In this document: piece by piece, positions 29,601 to 38,600 of the stretch
Position numbering within the stretch: the stretch's first letter is position 1
How the letters are laid out: every line of letters starts with the position of its first letter
Source of the DNA: Elusimicrobiota bacterium
GTDB taxonomy: Bacteria > Elusimicrobiota > Elusimicrobia > FEN-1173
Assembly (NCBI GenBank): GCA_016715645.1
Contig: JADJZR010000003.1
Location: 1 to 64,000, forward strand
Reading direction: 5' to 3'
DNA length: 64,000 nt
Notes under the pieces: generated by a model
What the model saw: only the letters and a program-made list of their open reading frames with translations
Database searches by the model: none
What the model was told of the DNA's origin: nothing
Position numbers and translations under genes: made by a program

Positions 29601-32600
29601 GTGCCGCCGCTCCCGGCCTGGCCGACAGGAAGAACTTGATCGTCCAACCGCGCGAACCCTTTATGGACAAACCCGTCTGCCGTGAGGCTGGATGACCCGG
29701 CAAAGGTTTCTGTGCTTGGGAAATGGGCCCCCTCTTCCCATTTCGTCATCACCGTCTCTTTCATCAACACCAAATGGGTCCGCTGATTCCCTTGGCCACT
29801 GGCCAAAGACAGCGCCAAATCACCACCCCATTCAATTTGGCCCTTGTCGTTAAACGCACCGACAACCTCTTTTTCTGTCCCCGAGAACTGTTGTCCATTG
29901 GGACCAACAACATTATTATAGGCGCCTCTGACTACGGTAACTCGGGTGCCCGCGGCGAACGACAGGGCCCCCGTGGCCGTGGTGGACCATTCGGCGTTTT
30001 GTTGAGCGTGGACTTTCACGCCGCCTTGCAGGAGAGAAACACCCTCGGTTCCGGTAACACGGCCGGCGAGGCCCACCAGGCTGAATTGGGCGTCCATCAG
30101 AACTGTGGTCAGGGTTCGACCGTCTTTCAGGTCCATGGGCGCAACGGTCAGTTCCACTTGGGTGGACTTGCCCGATTGCATGAGCGTCGCCGCCGTCACG
30201 ATGGCGCGTTGGTCGCCGACACGCAGGCTGACACCCACAAGGGCGTCTCCCCCTGTTTGGCGACGCAGGACACCGTTGCTGTCTCGTTTCATGGTCTGGA
30301 GGGTCGGCGCTTGGCCTTCCTTTTCTTCCACTCGCACGTAGATTCGGGTTCCGGATTGGTCCTGGAGCACAGCCCACGCCGCTCCCCCTTTCACCGACGC
30401 AACCACCGTTCCACGAACTTCCACCACGCTGTTGGTGAAGAACTGGTTGCCGATCAAAACCCCTTCGGCGCTGGCGGTCACTTCAAACGACGCGATGAAC
30501 AGGGTTCCGTCCTTCCGCCGGCCCACTTCGGTCACACGCAGACTTCCTTCACCTTCAGCCAATGTTTTTCCGTTTTGCACCAGCGCGCCGTTCAACGCAA
30601 TGGGTTTCCCACCTGAAACCTTGAAATATTCCACTTCGCCCACATCACCGATTTTCATGCCCAGGGTCACGTCGAGATCCAAAATTTGAGCCAATCCCTC
30701 TTTGACCACCAGATCAACCTTCAAAGACTGTTTGGCAATGGTCGAAACCTCTTTTAATAGGCTTTGAACCGCCGTTTCTTTTCGCAGGCTCACCGGCGAC
30801 CAGCCGCGTCCGTCAAACATGACCCCCACTTGCCCGTCCGACACAGGAAGGGATTGGCCGGTGAGGCCCAACACGGCCTGGACTTTCGAAGCAGTGGACT
30901 CGTCAAATTTCAAGATAACGCGCGTATGGGCCGGCCCCGCCTTGCCCCCTTTGAAGATGAACTGCATTTCAAAATCAGCCCCCGCGGCTTTCAACTTCTC
31001 CAACACTTCCAACGGCAACCCTTCCAATATTTTTTTCTGGCCAGCCAGATCCTTCAACTGGTCTTTAGACAACGTCACGCCGATGTCGCCCACCAATTTC
31101 CCGTCTTGGTTGAACGTCACATCGACCGTGGTTCCTTGCCGCAATTCTTTTAGAATCCCTTTCATGGGCCCCGAAGCGAATTGAGACAGGCGTTTTCCCG
31201 CTTCCCCGTCCGCCAATTTAAATTCCACCCTAACGAAAGAGGTTTTGCCGTCAACCGTGGTTTCGAAGGTGATGCGTTCCACGCTATCGGCGTTTCCGTT
31301 CAACACCTGAGTCAGCCGTTCCGCCGCCTTTTCACCCACCCCGCCCGCCACAAAGAACTGCTTCATCGCTTGAACAGGGTTGGTAATGCCTTTTTCCTGG
31401 GCAAAGGTCGTGATCAGCTGGTTCAATTCTTTTCCGGACTTTTCGATGCCAATCGTCACCAAGCCCGTGGCCACATCAATTTTGACTTCCACCGTTTCCG
31501 CCTGCCATTGCTTCGCGATGGCCTGGCCCTCCGCCGTCAAGTCCGATACAGCCACCTTGGCCACAAGGAACCCCACCGCCGCCTCTGTATCTGTCGCCGG
31601 GGAAATACGCGCCACAAACACATATTTTCCGTTCTTCAGAGAATCTTCCGACATGGTGGATTTCAGGTTCTTGATCGCGGTCTCTTGAATTTCAACCGAA
31701 ACACCCGCCGCCTGCATAACTCCCTGAATGTGAGCCACGTCGCCCTTTACTGCGAAGATGACGAACAACCGGCCCGAATCCAGCCCGATCTCCAGCCGAA
31801 CCTTCCCGTCTTTCTGCTCGATACCGGAAGCCTTCACCATGTCCGCCGCGCGCCCCGTTAAGGCGCTGACTTCAACATCCATCCCCACCACCGCCTCTTG
31901 GCCCACCACCGCCTGCACGCGCTCGACGCTTCCCGGAACAATCCCGTCCACAGAAATGATATTAGCCAAGAGGGTCCCCAACTGCTTATCCGACAGACTC
32001 AGAAGAATGACCTTGTCGTCCTGGGTCAACACTTTGGATTCCGTAATCGCTGTCCGCAAAGCGAGGACGTCCACCGGCAACTCCTGTTTTTGGCCCTCGG
32101 CCCTGACTTGAATGGCGCCAGGCTCGACCGGCTGACCGGTAAACTTTTGCCCTTCCGGCAATTTCATTTTCTCGGTATCGACTTCCGGCTTTCTAACCGG
32201 CTTCACTTTCTCCACTATTTCAACCCGCCCCTCCGTCACCCGCAAGGTCACGGCAACATCCCCCGTCTCTTTCTTGTCGCTGACCTTCGCCACCGTTGTC
32301 TCCAGCGGACCAAGGTCAGCGCCCTTGCTCTTCAAATAGGTGACGAACTCTTTTTTATCTTCAACTTTTAGATCAACGATGAGGGTCTCCGCAACCACGT
32401 CGCCCAGTTCCGTCTTTCGAACCTCCGTATGCACGATCACCGGCTTTTTCATTTCACCTAATTTCATTTCACCGCCCTGAGCCGCCGCCACAACCTCGCG
32501 GGTCTCCGGGCTGAACGTGTTCGAATCGGTCACTTCGATAGCGATGCTCCCTTCCCCACCCAACGTCAGCTGGGCGTGCATCGTCACCTTTTTATCACTG

Positions 32601-35600
32601 TCCAGGTCTAAAACGCTGGAAATCGATTCTTTAACCTCGCTTCGGTCTCCATACTGGGTATCTATAGACTTAGCCACTTCCAGCGGTGTCGTTTCTTTTG
32701 AGAACCCAAGGGAGGTCACCCCGCTCCGTTTATCAAACACCGGCCGCGTCTCCGAACTGGAGAAATTGTCCTCGTTTATATCGAAATTCCCCAACAGGCT
32801 CTTGGCCCCGCCGGACAGATCACCCCATTCCATTTTCGGCATAACGATAACGTGGTTGGTCACTGTGGCCCCGCCCAAGAGGGATAGCATCTGTTTCGGG
32901 GTGTAATTTTCTCCGCTTCCAGTCCCTTTTTCGTAGGAAGAAATGACATCACCCAACCCCACAAACAACGGGACATCCCGCAACATTTTTGGAGCAGTCC
33001 CCGCTTCACTTTCCACAACACGAATATCAACGGGGGCGGGAAGGGAAGTGTCGGCGTTAACCACCAGCTCGATCTTCCCGGAACCGTTCACCTTAAACCC
33101 GGCCACCGTCACCGTGGAAAGGGGTTGGGGCATGGCCGGTAGATCCGCAGGCAGGATCGACACCAAGGTTTCTGTCGGTAAACTGAGGAGAAATACCTTA
33201 TCGTTCTTAGTCAATACGTCAGATTTAGTAATCGCTGTCCGCAAGGTGGGGACGTCCACCGCAGGCGGTTGTTTAATGGTCTTTGGCGCTTCCACCTTGG
33301 CCGCAGGTGCCGTGACCGTTTGTTTCGGCATCTCCGTTTTATTGGTTTCGACTGACGGCTTCACCAACCTCGCTTCCACCACGTTGAACTGACCATCCGT
33401 CACCTGCAAGGTCACGGCAATATCCACCGGCTCTTTAATTTGGCTGACATCGGCCGACCTGGCTTCCAGCTTGCCAAGATCGGAGTTCGTGCTCTTCAAA
33501 TAGGTGACAAACCCTTCCGGATCTTTAACTCTCAGGTCAACAACGTAGGTTTTCGCGGTGACGTTGCCCTTTTCCGGCGTTTGCACCACCGTTTGAACAA
33601 TCACCGGCGATTTCATGTCAGCCAAATGAATTTCACCGCCCAGCGCCGCCGCAACCACCGCACGGGTCCCCGGGCTGAACGCGTTCGGATTACTCACCGC
33701 GAACGCGAAACTCCCTTCCCCAGACAACGTCAGTTGAGCATGAACCGTCACATTATCCTGGCTGTTCAGGTTTAAAACGCCAGAAACCGATTTTTTGACC
33801 TCGATGGACCGATCTCCATACTGGACATCCAGGGATTCCGACACGACCTGCGGGCTCATCTTTATTGAGAACCCAAGGGAGGTCACCCCGGTCCGTCTAT
33901 CAAACACCGGCCGAGTCTCGGACCCGCCGAAATTCTCTGTTTTTATTCCGAAATTCCCCAACAGGGTCTTGGCTCCGTTGGACAGATCCCCCCACTCCAT
34001 TTTCGGCATGACTACAGAATCGTTGGTCACCGTGGCCCCGCCCAAGATGGTCAACCACTGTTTCGGGGTATAATTTTCTCCGCTTCCAGTCCCTTTTTCG
34101 TAAATCTTTGATTCAGCCATGGACACGATCACACCACCCATCCGAACAAACGACACAACATCATCCTGCGTCAGGTCCGGAGTCACCACACGCCCACCCT
34201 CGACAACAAAGGACAACCCCGGATTAATCACCGGCCCCGTCTCGTTTTTCCCAACCAGCGAGTAAGTGTAACGCGGCGTATCGGGAGAAGACACGGCTGG
34301 GGGTTGCGAAGGGCTCAATGTTAAGCCCTCGAAACCAGGATCAGTTGATCCGAGATGGGTGACGGGTGTCACCACTTCGGGCATCGCGGGTGCAGACAAC
34401 TTCGCAGGCAGAGCGAACAGATCTCCCAGACCCCCAAAACCAGAGTCAAACACGACATCAACGATTGATCCGAAGAAAGTGGTCGCGGGCGGATCTTGGA
34501 CCTCGGGTTGAGACGGCATTGAAGGAAGAGAAGCGACTTGGGGGGTGTCGACCTGCCTCATTGACGGTTGCTCTGCACGCGAGAGAGTCGTCCCAGCAGG
34601 AGTGACTTCCCGCACAAGCGTACCCATGTTCCCGTCTGGCATTTGGACCAAAACAGGTTCTTGATTGTCGGGCAAATTGCCGCCGAGGGCATCGCGGAAG
34701 AGGGGGATCACATTCATACCAGGAAGCAATTGTTGAGTTCCTTGCAATACCTCGTTGCCCTGGGGTTTGAAATTCACAGCGCTTCCCGAGACGCTTAATT
34801 CATAGGGTTGCTGCACAGCCCCGTCTTCCGACAATCGAGTGACCACAACGGTCTGGCCGCCTCTGGAAGTCTCCAACCATTTGGCAAAAGTGTCCGGGTC
34901 AGCGGCCGAAAACTCCTCGCCACCCGAGGTTCTAATGCTCCCTTGGCTCAACAATTTAGCGGCGGTGTCTTTCGCCATTTGCGGGGTCATGACATGGTTG
35001 TCCAGATTAAAGAACTTGCCCGCGCTGGACACCAGATCCCGAACACCGGAACTGAACATGTAGCCAACCACCGTCATTTCCGATCCAGGGGATTGCAACA
35101 CCTTGCCGTTTTCAATGATGGTTGTTCCCGCTTTCTGGATAAACATCTGCGAACTATACTTGGGATTTTCAAACACTTTCGCGATAGCGTATTCTCCCAG
35201 GGAACTCAAGGCGCCCCAGACGATGTTCCTGATCGGATTAAAGGGTGCCACACCATCTGTTTTAAAGAAATCGAACAGATCGAACAACACGTTGTTCCCA
35301 GCGCCCCCACTCATGAACCCCAACATCGACAGGAGCAACGGGGCCAAGAAAGCATTTTTACCCAAAACCCGTGTCAGGATCTTGGACGCCGCCACAGTGG
35401 CCACGCTTTTGACGAAATTCTTCAAGAATTTGCTTGGATCAAAATTGGCTATTCCGCCAAAAGCCAAATCAACAATCATCCCTCCCAAAAAGCCCAGGTC
35501 CGGGTTAATCGACTGAATCGCCTGAGCCACGCCATATTTGACCACCTCTTTTAAAACCGCTACAAGGACTTTTGCCCCGAAAGATGTGACGGATTTAGCG

Positions 35601-38600
35601 AGAGCAGGACCGACCATTTGATTCAGGGTTGCGGTGCTTAATTGTTCTCCTGTAACCGTAGCGACCTCACCTGGGGCAACAACCCCTTGGGCTACCATGT
35701 CAGCCTGCGCAGCTTGCATGGCATCAGAAAATTGGAAATAAGCCGTCACACCCGAAATGAGCCCGTTGATCAGAGCCGTTTTTAAATCTCCCCCCATGGC
35801 CAACGTCAAAGCAAATTTGGCAACCCCAACAATGACGGCACTGACGATCACTATGGCAGCATTCGCCGCCGCGGTACCCGCGACAAACCCCATGGCATTG
35901 ACGATTGGCCCCGCAAGTTGAGGCGCAATTACCGCTACAGCAACCATAACGGCAATTGTAAAGACAGTTCCAAATGCATTGGAAGACGGAGCTTCCAATG
36001 TATGGGTTTCAGATCTTGAATAGGAAACGTCCTGGTGGGAACTTTCTAATTGGCCATATTTGTTATACGTGTTGGTTACCGTAGCTACGGTAATGTTTTG
36101 GAAAGCCAGCACGCCCGCATTCACGTAACTGGACGAAATGGAATTTTTTGAAACAACGTCCCCGTTAGCGTTGTAAACAATATTGGAATCAATGCTTGAA
36201 CCCGATTCAGTAGACGCACCGCCGCCCGGCCGCCCCGCTGAATAATTCGTGGCAATTCTCTGGGCCCGACCGAATTTATCAAAATCGCTCAGTCGAACCG
36301 TGGACCTGCGCGTCATCATCCTCGCGTAGTATTTGGTGACAGCCACTTCGTGCCTAGTGGGCCCCCAGCCTTTTGTCTCATAATCAACAACCATGACCCG
36401 CTCAAGCGTGTTCGTTTCGGTTCGATAACTTGTCGTTCGGCCGTAACCATCGTAAGTGAAATAGCTTTGTTTTTCAAAAAACTCGAATGATTCCTTTAAC
36501 TTTTCCTCATTTTCAATTTTCTGCCCATCCTTCCCCTCTTCGCCACTACCCTTAAGAATTCCGTCATTTATCGTGTTTGCCAACGGCACCAATGTCCCTC
36601 TTGTTATACGACCATTGACTTGTTGGGTTTCCCCATCGTAGGTGGTGCGGGTGATGAGGTTATCTACGCGAGCGTTTTGCCAGCCATTGATCCCATCAGC
36701 CACACCGGGAACTCGGCCGTAATGGGTTGTTCCCCAGCTCGCGCTGAAGGTTCGGGATGTTTCAAGACCATTATCATATTGAATATCTGAAACAACAATG
36801 GTGACTGGCGCGCCAAACACGTCGCGTCTTGTTACAGGGTCGTAGTTCCCTTCTGTATAACTTTCGCTGTATGAAAAAATTCGACCGTCCTCGTCATAAT
36901 GGATGTTCGACATCGCCGTACGAGAAACACCGTTTCCTTCTGTTCCATCCGGGCTCCGCGTGTCTTTCGTTTCAGTATAGGCTGTCGCGCGGCCGGCCCC
37001 GTCCCAGGCCGTATTGACGCGTGAAATGTCCCAATAGTCAATTGAAACGGCATTGATGCGAACTCCGATTTCTTTATGTTTACTGATTTGCCCACGGGCA
37101 TTCCGCACGTCGTATGAAATGACGCAGGTAGAATACCCATCACGCGTTCCATAGGACAACGTTGCCGCTTTGACACCATCCCAAGAGACGTTCACCACGC
37201 TCTCATGAATGGCGACCCCTCCCGACCTGCCAATAATCAAAACCCCTTCATTTTTTATTTCAAAACCTTTGTGGCGGGCGTTCGTACCCGAATCGGTTAA
37301 ATTTGTAAGGAAGGCATTGAACTCATCGATTAACTCATTTTTTCGCTTCAGCTTATCGTATTCGGCCGGAGTTAATTTGTATTGATTTTGCCACGCAGTA
37401 AGGGCCGCCCGATATTCGCTTTCATTGGTTTTGTAGGCGGTTCCTTTTTCCGAATCTTTTATTAATGGATCCCAGCCGAAATCATTTATAAATTTTGCAT
37501 GTGCGGTAACTGCGGTATTATAACTACCAAGGGCCTTGGTATATTCCGTATTCAGATTCGTATTTGTCGCACTGACGAAATCATTATTTCCCGCAAATTC
37601 GTCCACCGCCCCGGCAGGGACATACTCTAATTCTTTTTTGGCGTCACCTCGGAGGTAATAGCACCGGTAGTCTGAGCGACTTGGTCGGACAAGTTCTGGC
37701 GGGAATTTGTAATGATCCACAAACGCAACGACAGCGGCGTCGTATTCCGCCCTTTCAGCCTCGCTCGCATTCTGCCCTGGTTTGGCAGGCGGGAAAGGCG
37801 GGCCTTTGAGACCGAATTCAATCCGTTGCGGTGGCGCTGTCGTCGGGGTATTTTGACCTCGTGAAGGAGTAACAACTGGATTCTTAAGGATTCCCTTAGC
37901 TATTAAACTTTGAACATAGGCCGAAGACCTATTATACGACGCGTAGTTCTCAGCTTTTCCTCCCGCACTAACCCCGTCCACATGATCGCCGATTTTTTCA
38001 TAGGTGAGCGGGTTCACAATTTCACGCACAGCGCGGCTTACAACTTCACCTCCCATAATGCCGCTTAAGAATATCGCTCGCGTGGTATCGATCTTTGCCG
38101 CCGGAATCCCGTTAATCTCGGCCGTGGGCATCCCATGCCTGGACGCCTCGTAGTTCACGAGGTCTCCCGCCAGGCCCGCCTTCATGGCCGCTTTTACAGG
38201 GGCCGCCGTAAGGTCATAGCTGACGAAATCGTCAAAAATCATGTTCCCGCTCTCATCCAAACGCTGACCATACATGTAATCGCCAATCTTTGCCCTGCTG
38301 TTATGGTCAACAATGCTCACATTTAACGAGAAGGTGGGTACCCCGCCTCGGTTTCCAGTGGTAAATCTCCCCTCCGTGCCAATTCTACCCACTGGAACCC
38401 CATGGTTTTTTTGGTTCAGGTATTTCTTGTCAAAATCCTCGATCCGATCATCCAACCTATTAAGGGCGCTTCTGTAGGCGTCCATGTTCGTGATGGAAAT
38501 GTCAACAAGGCTGTTTCTAGCCAGTGTGCGTTGGTCATGCACTGGATATTTTGTGTAGGTTATTTGTACGTTAACGTTGCCTATCCTATCATTGACCGTT

